From Gemmatimonadaceae bacterium (GTDB taxonomy: Bacteria; Gemmatimonadota; Gemmatimonadetes; Gemmatimonadales; Gemmatimonadaceae): a stretch of 64,000 bases of DNA. The translations under genes were made by a program, and so were the position numbers. The notes beneath the pieces were generated by a model that saw only the letters and a list, made by a program, of their open reading frames with translations, was not told the DNA's origin and did no database searches. The stretch is from the NCBI GenBank assembly GCA_037721215.1, contig JBBJNV010000008.1, positions 1 through 64,000 on the forward strand. Reading direction: 5' to 3'. How positions within the stretch are numbered: the first letter of the stretch is position 1; each line of letters opens with the position of its first letter. This document shows positions 43,878 through 53,024 of this stretch, piece after piece.

Positions 43878-45074
43878 CTATCGTTTGTTGGCCAGTCCAC
43901 CAGTGAGCGGTCGCTGGCTGGGCGGAGCAGTCGAGTCCGGCGTTGGCTCCTTCCCGATCATCCGCAGAAATTCGTCAGGCGAGCTTGTCACCTTGAGCGC
44001 TTCGTCGATTCCGATCTCGCGAGCCATGTAGAGAGCGTAAAGAGCATCGTTCAGGGTCTGCATGCCGAACTTCTTGCCAGCCTGCATCGACGAGTAGATC
44101 TGATGAACCTTGTCGTCCCTGATGAGCGCGCGGATTGCCGGCGTCACCACCAGAATCTCAGCCGCCATGGCGCGCCCGCGGCCGCTGGCCCTGGGCACCA
44201 GCGTCTGCGTTACGATTCCCTCGAGCACGAACGCAAGCTGCGCCCGCACCTGTGACTGCTGATGAGCGGGGAATACATCGATAATGCGGTTGATGGCTTC
44301 TGCAGCCGAGTTGGTATGGAGCGTTGCAAACGCAAGGTGTCCGGTCTCGGCGATGGTGAGAGCCGCCTGGATCGTTTCCAGATCACGCATCTCGCCGATC
44401 AGAATGACGTCGGGATCTTCACGCAGCGCATACTTGAGTGCCGACGCGAACGACTTTGTATCGGTTCCCACCTCGCGCTGATTGATGAGACATCCCTGGT
44501 GATTGTGGATGAACTCGATCGGATCTTCGACGGTGATGATATGGCCTTTCCGCTCGCGGTTGATCTTGTCTATCAGCGCCGCAAGGGTTGTGGACTTTCC
44601 AGACCCCGTCGGACCTGTAACCAGCACCAGGCCGCGCGGCTTCTCCGCCATCTTCGCGATTGCCGCCGAAAGACCGAGATCCTGAAAAGTCCTGATCGAA
44701 AACGGGATCTGGCGGATGACCATCGAGACGCACCCGCGCTGGCGAAAGCAGTTACCGCGGAAGCGGGCGAGACTGGCGATGCCGAACGAAAAGTCCAGCT
44801 CGTCCTCCATCTCGAAGCGCTTCTTCTGATTCTCCGTGAGCACCGAATAGGAAAGCGACAGCGTGTCCTTTGGCGTGAGGATGCCGCCCGTGCGGGCGCT
44901 CGTCATCTGGCCATCGATGCGGAGCTTTGGGCACTCACCGGCGACGATGTGCAGGTCAGAGGCGCCGACCGACACCATCTCCTCCAGCAGCGTACGCAGG
45001 TTGATACCCATCGCCGGCGGCGGCGGTTGAACGGGCGTCTCTGCCGAGGCAATCGCCTGCATTGGTGCGGTCAT
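43878..45074 (-). CDS. pilT: PilT-type pilus retraction ATPase
   Basis: The ATG at 45074, preceded by AGGAGA, gives 398 residues; a TTG at 45122 is less likely. After a Pro-rich leader comes the PilT N-domain (LLEEMVSVGASDLHIVAGEC), then Walker A GPTGSGKST, Asp-box VEDPIEFIH, Walker B DVILIGEMRD and His-box GHLAFATLHTNSA. The C-terminal region AIRALIRDDKVHQIYSSMQ contains the AIRNLIR-like signature of PilT. The hexameric ATPase retracts type IV pili for twitching and DNA uptake. It sits between the helix-hairpin-helix gene and pilC. Confidence 0.97.
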   Translation of the reverse strand: MTAPMQAIASAETPVQPPPPAMGINLRTLLEEMVSVGASDLHIVAGECPKLRIDGQMTSARTGGILTPKDTLSLSYSVLTENQKKRFEMEDELDFSFGIASLARFRGNCFRQRGCVSMVIRQIPFSIRTFQDLGLSAAIAKMAEKPRGLVLVTGPTGSGKSTTLAALIDKINRERKGHIITVEDPIEFIHNHQGCLINQREVGTDTKSFASALKYALREDPDVILIGEMRDLETIQAALTIAETGHLAFATLHTNSAAEAINRIIDVFPAHQQSQVRAQLAFVLEGIVTQTLVPRASGRGRAMAAEILVVTPAIRALIRDDKVHQIYSSMQAGKKFGMQTLNDALYALYMAREIGIDEALKVTSSPDEFLRMIGKEPTPDSTAPPSQRPLTGGLANKR

Positions 45075-45118
45075 CTTTGCTATCTCCTCGCTCCTGACAG
45101 CGATGGCGGTAGGAGCAG

Positions 45119-45631
45119 TCAAAGATTTACATCCCCCGGGCGAGGCTTCCGCCGGCGCTTGGCGGGCGCGGAAGACCTTGAGTATTCTGTGGTTGAAGGA
45201 CGCGGTACGAGAGAAAAGGTTACGGTCGAGTCGAGCTTTGCGGCGAGCGCGGGACCGATGCCGCGAACTCGCTCCAGCTCCTTCAGACTGCCAAACGGGC
45301 CAAGGCTATCGCGATCTGCAACGATGCGGGCGGCGAGCGCGGGGCCGATCCACCGCAGCGTCTCGATCTCTGCAACCGTCGCAACGTCGACGTCGATGAC
45401 AGAGGGAACGGCGGCCACTGGCCTTTTCGCGCGGCGTCCCTTCCCTTTTCGTTTTCCGGTACCCGCACGGCGCACTGAATCGACCGCTGCAATCTGCGCA
45501 TCGATGGCGTGGCGCGCACTTTTGTCCGCGGGCACATCGCCAGTGAAAGCTGTCACGGCGCGGGTACCGGACCCAAGCGCGATTACCACCCCCAGAAACA
45601 TCAGCGCTTTGCGCTCACCCGGCGTAGCCAT
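45119..45631 (-). CDS. ComEA-like helix-hairpin-helix protein
   Basis: The ATG at 45631 gives 170 residues. An N-terminal hydrophobic segment (ALMFLGVVIALGSG) can anchor or export the protein. A basic linker (GKRKGKGRRAKR) follows, then two helix-hairpin-helix motifs: ETLRWIGPALAARIVADRD and LERVRGIGPALAAKLDSTV. This layout matches ComEA-type DNA receptors, which bind incoming DNA after pilus-driven uptake. The neighbouring pilT and pilC genes support a competence role. The C-terminal tail is again Arg/Lys-rich. Confidence 0.8.
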   Translation of the reverse strand: MATPGERKALMFLGVVIALGSGTRAVTAFTGDVPADKSARHAIDAQIAAVDSVRRAGTGKRKGKGRRAKRPVAAVPSVIDVDVATVAEIETLRWIGPALAARIVADRDSLGPFGSLKELERVRGIGPALAAKLDSTVTFSLVPRPSTTEYSRSSAPAKRRRKPRPGDVNL

Positions 45632-45716
45632 GGTGTTGATGGTCGCCTGTTGGCGAATGCAGACCTGCACCGCCCTGCGGCCTGGGTAAACAATTTGCCG
45701 CATTGCCCTCTGTCAG

Positions 45717-46628
45717 CTAGCGCAGCAGCGCCTCCGCGACCTCCCCCACGATAGACAGCGAACGTGCAGAAATCCGCTCGATTGTATCCGTGGGGCGGTG
45801 ATGGAATGGATAATCGAGATCGATCACGTCGATCACGCGCAGTCCCGCCTTCAGCAGAGGCACGTGATCATCCGTCACCGGATAATCGATCGCCACCGGA
45901 AGAAATACGTCGTCGTGTCCAAGTTCCGCCGCTTTCTGCCAGACCCGATCGACGACCTCCGGCGCACCCTGCATCGAGTACGGCTCCTTCTTGATTGCAA
46001 GATCTGCATCTCCGATCATGTCCCACAGCACGCCGAAGATAGGTTTGTACGACGAATCCGGCAGATGCGATGCGAAGTAGGTGGAACCGATCAACACGTC
46101 CTGCATCGTGTTGAAGTTTCCGTAGTCCTCCCCATCCACGAACAGCAGATCGACGCCAATGGATGGCGGCGTCTTCTTCAACGCGTCGGCGAGGGCGACA
46201 AAGAGTCCTACTCCCGATGCTCCATCGTTCGCGCCGGGCACAGGGAGTTGCTGGTCGCCCAGGTTTTCGCTGTTGTCACTGACGGGCCGGGTGTCCCAAT
46301 GCGTCAGGTAAAGAATGCGGGATGTCGCCGCCGGTTGAAACCGCGCGAGAATATTGCGCATCGGAAGTTGCTTGCCGTCGACCGTGGTATGCATCCAGCT
46401 CTGCACGATGACCGTATCCGCGCGCTCTCGCATCTGCTGCAGAATCCAGTCGCCGCCGCGTTGCGCGCCGGGCGTCCCGGGAACGCGAGGGCCAAACGCC
46501 ATCTGCGCCGCGGCATACTTCAGCGCGGCGTCACCGTCGAATTTGCCAGCCTTCGGTCCGCTGTCGCCACTGCAACCGGCGATAGCCGACGCGGTCGCCA
46601 CTGCGAGCCAGGCCAGGCGTCGATTCAC
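45717..46628 (-). CDS. M28-family lipoprotein, glutaminyl-cyclase-like
   Basis: A GTG at 46628 overlaps the SprA stop as GTGA and gives 303 residues with a lipoprotein signal (lipobox AIAGC near residue 18). The longer frame upstream has no signal. M28 signatures are YLTHWDTRPVSDN, PVPGANDGASGVG and LLFVDGEDYGNF, holding the His, Asp and Glu zinc ligands, plus a later DIDYPFHHRPTDTIE-like segment (DLDYPFHHRPTDTIE). This arrangement matches bacterial glutaminyl-peptide cyclotransferases, single-zinc enzymes that turn N-terminal Gln into pyroglutamate. An aminopeptidase role cannot be excluded. Coupling to SprA and the many Gln-starting exported proteins here favour the cyclase view. Confidence 0.8.
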   Translation of the reverse strand: MNRRLAWLAVATASAIAGCSGDSGPKAGKFDGDAALKYAAAQMAFGPRVPGTPGAQRGGDWILQQMRERADTVIVQSWMHTTVDGKQLPMRNILARFQPAATSRILYLTHWDTRPVSDNSENLGDQQLPVPGANDGASGVGLFVALADALKKTPPSIGVDLLFVDGEDYGNFNTMQDVLIGSTYFASHLPDSSYKPIFGVLWDMIGDADLAIKKEPYSMQGAPEVVDRVWQKAAELGHDDVFLPVAIDYPVTDDHVPLLKAGLRVIDVIDLDYPFHHRPTDTIERISARSLSIVGEVAEALLR

Positions 46629-49600
46629 TTGAGATCGCCGGCGAAGAATTGCAGGTGCAGAATTGCGCTCAGCACAGTCTGTGTGAAACGGCGGTTCAGA
46701 TTCTTGTCGAAGCTCTCGACACGAGACACGACAAAACTGGATGAAAGATTCTCTGCAACGTCGGTATCGGCACTGAAGCTCCATGCGCGGCGCCCGTTGT
46801 CGCTCAACCGGCTTTCGCCGTTACTGGCCAGCGGGTTGAGGACGAAGTTATCGCCCTGAGTGTCCTGATAGCTGAGCCTCGTACGCAGATCGCTGCGGAG
46901 TTTCCACTCTGGCGGCACCGCCCACGGCTTCGCGATCTCGACGTTCACGTCCGCACTCGCATTCTTCGCGCTCAGGCCGGGGCGCGTCTCCCTGCGCTGT
47001 GAAATCGTGTATCCGAGCGTGCTGGAAAACGGCCTCGCGCCAGCAAATACCAATGAGAGATTTGCCGGGTAGCTGCGTACCACCGACACTCCCCGGTCCA
47101 TCATAAACGCAGCAGGCTCGCCGTCATCGACTTCATCCTGCCCCCCGAGGCCCGTAACCAGTTCGGGCTGTCGTGCATTTACCTGCCGTGTCTGAACGGC
47201 ACGTGCGCTCCCGCCGATGCTAGAAAACACACCACGCAGGCGGCTGGGCTTCATGCTCCATCTCAGCGACACATCCGGGAAAACTACCTGCGTGCCATCG
47301 GCCACTGCCTGCCGTTCATCGATGCGCCGCGTCCAGTTGCGGGCATTGATGAGCTGATAGCGGTTCGCCAACGTCATACCGAACGGAAGGATCATCGAAT
47401 GATTGGCGGAGAGCTGGCTCAGCATGCCGGCGCTTGTTGCGGGCCTGCCGCCAAGCTCGCGAAACCGTCCCGGCCCGCCAAACGCGAACTGATAGGATAT
47501 CGGTGGATCGTATGGGCTCCCATCGAATACCGAAATGAGACTTCGATTGAAGTTCACATCGAGCGGCTGCATGGCCGTGAGCATTCGACGCACCAGGCCG
47601 CCGCTGTCAGCATACAGTCTCGCTGCACGAGGAAGATCAATCGTCAAACCAGCGGATGTGGTTTGTGCGCTGCCGAGCCTTCGCGGCAGCCGCACTACTG
47701 TGTCTTCAACATTCAGATAGCTCAGGGTGTTCGGATCGCGAAGCATGTTGAACGAGCTGCCGATGTCGATGCGGGGCTTGATCCACGACGATATCGCCGG
47801 GGTAAAGTTGATCCCGGCCTGCATCTCCCGCTCTCTCTCCAATCCTGTGTTCGCACCGAGCAGGCCCGCACGTTCGGTGCTTGCGATTATTCCCAGAGGC
47901 GTGTCGTCGCCATAACCTCGCAGGTCGCGCACAGAGCTGAAATCGAGCCGCCCAGACAATGAGCGGGACGGCCGTAATTGTAATGAAGTTCCGTTCCGCC
48001 ATGTACTTGTGAGGCCGGCGATATCCCGGGGTATGTCGTCGAACGCGGCGGCCGGTTTTGTAAACGCCGACCGCCGGTCCCTGCCCCGGCTATAAACACT
48101 CGTGACATGCAACTCGGCCGGCGACCATCGGGAGAGATTCGGAAGCAACGCCCGCGACAGGTTGTAATCCAGCCCGACAGTGAAGTTGCGAGCACGGCCA
48201 TCTTCGTACTCGCTTCTCGCCGCTGCCGATGTGTACGCACTGGACAACGACAGATTGTTGAGCAGTGGCGCGAACCTCGAGTTTGTAAGCGGCGTGGCAC
48301 GCGCGACAGAAAATGTCACGGACGTGGCAGCCGACCGCGGAGTTCGCAATCCCTCGATTACGTCACCCTGCACATCCGATCGCGAAACGAACAACGGGTC
48401 GATACTGGCCGAGGCGTAGTTGAAGGTGATGGGGATTGAAAGACCCAGCGACCTCGGCAGCAGTTTCTCGAGATGGAAAGCGGAGCTGACGTTCACGCTG
48501 TTGTCGGTTAGGAAGCTCGGTTGCTCGGCAAGCTGCCTGAACTGAGGGTCGCGGCGGCTCACATTCATTCGAATGTCCGCGAAATCGCTCGCAATCACGG
48601 ATAGTCCGATCTGACCGGCGAAGCCCGCTGCATCCACAACGCCGCCGAGTCGGATATCATCGACCCAGAGCTCGAGCGTGTCACCAGGAGCCACCGGCCG
48701 CGATGAACCCATCTCGCCCACTCTGATCATACCTACCGACAGCTCTTGGACTGAAGAGAGGTTCGGGGCACTTACGCCAGGATCGGACGTGTAGGCGATA
48801 TATCCATCAGAACATGCGACGTACCGCACGCCCGAAGGAGGGACGGGCGAGCTGGCGATGAGGGCGGAGTCCGTGCCTGTGCATGACCCTCTCGTCCGTC
48901 CCTGCAGGTATGCGTTCTGAATCTCTGCTCGCAGTGCGAACAGCTTGAGAAAATCAACGCGGATTTCGGGTAGCCACGCACTCCGCCCTGATCCTCCGTT
49001 GAGCGGGGTGCGATAGAGATAGAAATTATTGGGATCACGTCCGATCTTGACGAAGAACTGGAGCTCCCCATTGTCGCCCCAGCCATTGCGGATGCCGCGT
49101 GCCCACAGTCGCAGCTCCTTGTAGGCCATGAAATTCTTTTCGCCGTCAGGAAAACGGAAATAGGCTTCGGCCCGGTCGTATCGGTTGAGATTGCCTGCCG
49201 TCAGCCTGAGCGACCGTTCGTTGATCTGAACGCGGTTCGATTCAAAATTGATGCGTTTACTGTCCGGCTCGTCGACGACGCCGGGCGGAGATTCGTAGTC
49301 GATTCCCCCGGGAAGATTGCGGTCCTGAGTGCCGATGACACCGGCGGTCACAAATCCCCCGCCCGGTTCCTCGGCGGCGACGCCGCGCAAGCCTGTATCA
49401 CGCCGTTTGAGCCAGGGAGCGCCAGTGAGCCGCAAACGCGCGAGCGGCACCCGGATAAATTCTCCATCCGTCACGCGATCGCTGGAAACCATCGTCATCC
49501 GCAGTGCACGAACGCGGCGAAGCAGCGGCAAACCCAGCGAATCGCTCGCCGATCTGAATGGGATGCGAAAGAATACCCAGCACATTCGCTCCGCCTGAAC

Positions 49601-52600
49601 GCCAACTGTCGGCCGCGCCGCCTCACATCGGCCGACGCGGTTGTAGCTGGAACTGTCCGCGAGATCCACTACATAGCGCTTCAACTGCTCTGCATCACGA
49701 TCGACGACGGTGAGGTTAAGGACATCGTCAGAGTCGATGTCCTCTCCATCCAGCCGGTTGTTCAATACTGTGCAGTTGCTGCGAGAGTCGCCGAGGATCT
49801 GCACGAGAGAGTAGCCGCCTCTGCAAGTCGCGACGTTGCCAACCGTCTCCACCCGTGCCGGCCCGCCTGGTACCGTGTCCGTGACGACTACGATTGCGTC
49901 GGCAACGTCGCCTGCAATTCCCCTGTCGTCGACTCCGACGTTGAAGGCGCGCGAGAATGGATCACGTTCGCTGTCGAGGCGGTCGTATCCCTGCAACGAC
50001 TTTCCGGTGTAAGTGCTGTCAGCGGTACCTGCCGTGCTTGGGGCGCCCCTGCGCACTCTGAGAGTATCGGGAGCGAAGGCTACCGTGTTTTCGGACACAT
50101 CTCCAAAATCCAGCACCATCAGCGGATTGCGTGCGCGCCGGCCCGGTGCGATCGGTATCTGCGCCCAGAATTCCACGCTCTCCACTCGCGAAAGATCCGA
50201 GCCGCTAGGTCCGAGCGGAGTACGAATCGATCTCCATCTTCGACCCTGCGGGGCCATGCCGACGGTCCACTGAAAACGATCTCCGGTTCCAGTCACGTTA
50301 CCGCCTTCACGGAGCCCGCCGATGGAAAGCGGGTAGAGCGTCATCCATAAAATCTGCTCGAACCCCGACAGTCCCGCGCCAACAATGTTGGTAAGCGGGT
50401 CGATATCCTCGATCCGGTAGCGAACAGGATTGCCGGCCAGATCGAGACCCTCACTCTGCCACGCCATGGTCGACGCCCGCGCGAGGTCGAAAATATCGGA
50501 GCCGAGCCGCGATGCCACTTCTCGTCCAAGTGCGGGCTGGCTGCTGTAGTACCATTGTGGATCAGCCAGGGACACGGTGATGCCCCCTTCGCCTTCGAAC
50601 GATTCGATGTATGCCTGGCCAGCGGCGTTTGGCTTCGGACGGCTGGCAGCGAACTCTCCTGAAACGCTCACTCTCGATGGCACCCGCGTTTCACCGTGCG
50701 GAAGCATCGACACCAATGACGTCAGCGGTGATGCATTGAAGTCGAACTGGGCCGTAACGCCCGCAACGAGAGAAGCGGCAGGCTCGAAACCAAGGGGCGG
50801 ACGATTGAAAGCCGAATTCTGGGTCTGGGAGATTGCCGTGAAATTCACACTGCCGCTCGAAAGGGGAAACTCTGCCGTAGCTCCGAGGATCGATGTCGGG
50901 GTTTGGGCGAAAATCGGGTTTTCCTCGAACTGAACGCTCACTTGTCGCGGATGACGGAAGAGCGTGTCGGGGCGGGTAAAAGTTACGCGTCCGAGGTCGT
51001 AATCGACCGTGTAGTCGCTGCCCCGAACGAGCGGAGTTCCATCCATGAAGATCCGGTCCGAGTTCGGTCTCACCTGCACTGCACCGAGCATCAGGGTACC
51101 GCCCGTTCCGCTGCCCTCAGCTTGGTAGCGCGCGCGGATATGGTAAACCGACGGCGGACGTTGTGCAGACCGCAAGTACTCGGCGGGGATTGTGTAGATC
51201 GTATCGTTAGAGGGATTGACCCGGCCGGCGAGCCCGTCGCTCGCGAACGGCCGTAACGACGGAAAGACGAGAAACTGATCGCGGATCACGCGGGCCGAGG
51301 ATGGCCCGAGACTCAGCTCGAAGTTCGGATCGGATGGCCGTGGCCATAGCCTGTTCTCTATGTCGAAGGTCGAAGTATTCGTGCGTTGCGCCAATCCGAA
51401 TAGCTGAAGGAACGTATCCGCTCCCCGGAGTGTGGGATCGACCGCCTTCTCCTGGTCATCGCTCGTGCCCGTTACGACTTTTAGGACAACGCTCTGGCGG
51501 ATCACGTCCGGGCCGCCGATTCGGTACACGCTCCTGATTTCCCGGGTGAACGCAGGGTCACCCGGGACTATTTGCGGATCCCATAGCAGGTTCGCGAATT
51601 GCTCCAGTTGGGGACGGAACTCGAGGTCCGGCGTTCCGCCGGTGGTGACGTGGATAGTATCCCTGCCATTCACCCGGACGCGGTAGGCGGCGACAAGCCG
51701 CTCGTTGTTCAGCGAAAGTGGTCGAACGAGGGCAATCCATAGCTGAGATGGATCCACGTAGTAGTCGATCCCTTCGCGGAGCCGTTCGTAAACCTGGCCG
51801 CGGCGCGAGCGGGCATCGCCGATGATGCGGAACTGAGGCCCGCTCGGATTTACCGGCTGCCCACCAATCAGGAGGCGGTAGAGGAACACACGGGTTGGAC
51901 GCAGAGTGTCGGGCAGCGACATCGCCAGCTCGGCCATCCTCCGGCTGTCCAGGATATCGATGTTCGGATAAGCGTTCGTGAGCAGCCGGGGAGGCACGGT
52001 AAAGAAAAACCGGCGAGGTTCGAACTGATGATCCTCAATGCGCCGATCCACGGACGAAAGTGTGTTTGCGCCGACCGTAAACACCCGGTCGCTGACGACA
52101 TTGCCTTTCTGTTGCGCAACTATCGCCTTAAGCCGTGCCGAGCCCACTCTGGCGATCGCCTGGAGCCCGTAGTTGCCACTCGGGATTCCGGCAGTGATGA
52201 AGCGCGATGCCGGCGGCTGAAACGTGACGTTGCCGATTTCAACACGCTGGAGCATTTCGCCGGGCTTTCCGCCGTAACTGATCGAGATGTTGTTGGATGC
52301 ATCAAACTCGCGCTGCGTGTCATAGTCCACATCGACGTGAATTCGGTCGGCAATCACACCACCCGATCGCGCGTTGAACTGAAAATCGAGTATCGGCAGG
52401 AAGCCACTACCGCAGTTGTAGGTGGGGTCGATGAACCCGCCAACGGCGCAGCGGTCATTCTGGTTTCGCTCGCCGCGGAATTCCATGCGGGCGTTGAGCT
52501 GCAGGCCAAGGTCTGAATGGTCGGCGATGATGTCGCTCGCGCGGGCTGCCACGCGGCGATCGGCCTTGTCGATCATCTCCTGGGGGTAATCGGGCGACTT

Positions 52601-52984
52601 TACGGCCGTCGCGAACGAAGAAGCCGCTATCTGGCCCCACACCGCTCGCTCGATGGAGCGCATGTTCTGCTGGAAAGCCGTTGCGCGCGCAGCCTCGATC
52701 TGCTGAACCGCCTCCCGGAAGGTCTCCCGCTCGGCGCGAGATAAAACCGTCGGGAGGCGTAGCGCAACGGAATCGCCGCCTAGCCTGATCCGGACGCCCG
52801 GCCGCACGGACGATGTGTCTCGCGGCGGCCGTAGTATGGTATCGCTGGGAGCTTGCCTCGCGGTGTCGCGGGGTATTTGCTGAGCCATTGCTGAATCCGC
52901 GCTCAGACCGGTCGCCATGAACGTGAGCAGCCATGAGATCAGATGCCCGCGTACAGCCGATCGATCCCCGGGTCGGACTCTCAA
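46625..52984 (-). CDS. sprA: SprA-like giant outer-membrane protein (type IX secretion translocon family)
   Basis: 2119 residues with a signal peptide (AMA before QQI near residue 35). The N-terminal part has SprA features: VDVDYDTQREFDASNNISIS, GKPGEMLQRVEIGNVTF and AIVAQQKGNVVSDRVF. The middle has long beta-rich modules with FEQILWMTLYPLSIGG, SLDFGDVSEN-like text (LMVLDFGDVSEN) and YKELRLWARGIRNGWGDNGE. The last third is beta-barrel with many alternating strands. In Flavobacteria SprA is the 36-strand outer-membrane translocon of type IX secretion. The homologue here is slightly shorter than the usual roughly 2400 residues. No PorV, GldKLMN or other T9SS gene is in this window, so translocation function is inferred. 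Confidence 0.85.
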   Translation of the reverse strand: MRVRPGDRSAVRGHLISWLLTFMATGLSADSAMAQQIPRDTARQAPSDTILRPPRDTSSVRPGVRIRLGGDSVALRLPTVLSRAERETFREAVQQIEAARATAFQQNMRSIERAVWGQIAASSFATAVKSPDYPQEMIDKADRRVAARASDIIADHSDLGLQLNARMEFRGERNQNDRCAVGGFIDPTYNCGSGFLPILDFQFNARSGGVIADRIHVDVDYDTQREFDASNNISISYGGKPGEMLQRVEIGNVTFQPPASRFITAGIPSGNYGLQAIARVGSARLKAIVAQQKGNVVSDRVFTVGANTLSSVDRRIEDHQFEPRRFFFTVPPRLLTNAYPNIDILDSRRMAELAMSLPDTLRPTRVFLYRLLIGGQPVNPSGPQFRIIGDARSRRGQVYERLREGIDYYVDPSQLWIALVRPLSLNNERLVAAYRVRVNGRDTIHVTTGGTPDLEFRPQLEQFANLLWDPQIVPGDPAFTREIRSVYRIGGPDVIRQSVVLKVVTGTSDDQEKAVDPTLRGADTFLQLFGLAQRTNTSTFDIENRLWPRPSDPNFELSLGPSSARVIRDQFLVFPSLRPFASDGLAGRVNPSNDTIYTIPAEYLRSAQRPPSVYHIRARYQAEGSGTGGTLMLGAVQVRPNSDRIFMDGTPLVRGSDYTVDYDLGRVTFTRPDTLFRHPRQVSVQFEENPIFAQTPTSILGATAEFPLSSGSVNFTAISQTQNSAFNRPPLGFEPAASLVAGVTAQFDFNASPLTSLVSMLPHGETRVPSRVSVSGEFAASRPKPNAAGQAYIESFEGEGGITVSLADPQWYYSSQPALGREVASRLGSDIFDLARASTMAWQSEGLDLAGNPVRYRIEDIDPLTNIVGAGLSGFEQILWMTLYPLSIGGLREGGNVTGTGDRFQWTVGMAPQGRRWRSIRTPLGPSGSDLSRVESVEFWAQIPIAPGRRARNPLMVLDFGDVSENTVAFAPDTLRVRRGAPSTAGTADSTYTGKSLQGYDRLDSERDPFSRAFNVGVDDRGIAGDVADAIVVVTDTVPGGPARVETVGNVATCRGGYSLVQILGDSRSNCTVLNNRLDGEDIDSDDVLNLTVVDRDAEQLKRYVVDLADSSSYNRVGRCEAARPTVGVQAERMCWVFFRIPFRSASDSLGLPLLRRVRALRMTMVSSDRVTDGEFIRVPLARLRLTGAPWLKRRDTGLRGVAAEEPGGGFVTAGVIGTQDRNLPGGIDYESPPGVVDEPDSKRINFESNRVQINERSLRLTAGNLNRYDRAEAYFRFPDGEKNFMAYKELRLWARGIRNGWGDNGELQFFVKIGRDPNNFYLYRTPLNGGSGRSAWLPEIRVDFLKLFALRAEIQNAYLQGRTRGSCTGTDSALIASSPVPPSGVRYVACSDGYIAYTSDPGVSAPNLSSVQELSVGMIRVGEMGSSRPVAPGDTLELWVDDIRLGGVVDAAGFAGQIGLSVIASDFADIRMNVSRRDPQFRQLAEQPSFLTDNSVNVSSAFHLEKLLPRSLGLSIPITFNYASASIDPLFVSRSDVQGDVIEGLRTPRSAATSVTFSVARATPLTNSRFAPLLNNLSLSSAYTSAAARSEYEDGRARNFTVGLDYNLSRALLPNLSRWSPAELHVTSVYSRGRDRRSAFTKPAAAFDDIPRDIAGLTSTWRNGTSLQLRPSRSLSGRLDFSSVRDLRGYGDDTPLGIIASTERAGLLGANTGLEREREMQAGINFTPAISSWIKPRIDIGSSFNMLRDPNTLSYLNVEDTVVRLPRRLGSAQTTSAGLTIDLPRAARLYADSGGLVRRMLTAMQPLDVNFNRSLISVFDGSPYDPPISYQFAFGGPGRFRELGGRPATSAGMLSQLSANHSMILPFGMTLANRYQLINARNWTRRIDERQAVADGTQVVFPDVSLRWSMKPSRLRGVFSSIGGSARAVQTRQVNARQPELVTGLGGQDEVDDGEPAAFMMDRGVSVVRSYPANLSLVFAGARPFSSTLGYTISQRRETRPGLSAKNASADVNVEIAKPWAVPPEWKLRSDLRTRLSYQDTQGDNFVLNPLASNGESRLSDNGRRAWSFSADTDVAENLSSSFVVSRVESFDKNLNRRFTQTVLSAILHLQFFAGDLK

Positions 52985-53024
52985 ATGAGGGTCACAGGCA
53001 CAGCGGCCCCGTATATTTCACAGT

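Noticed and set aside
44262-45689. 475-codon plus-strand open frame
   Set aside because: It is antisense to pilT and the helix-hairpin-helix gene, both secure, and its translation is Arg-rich without motifs.
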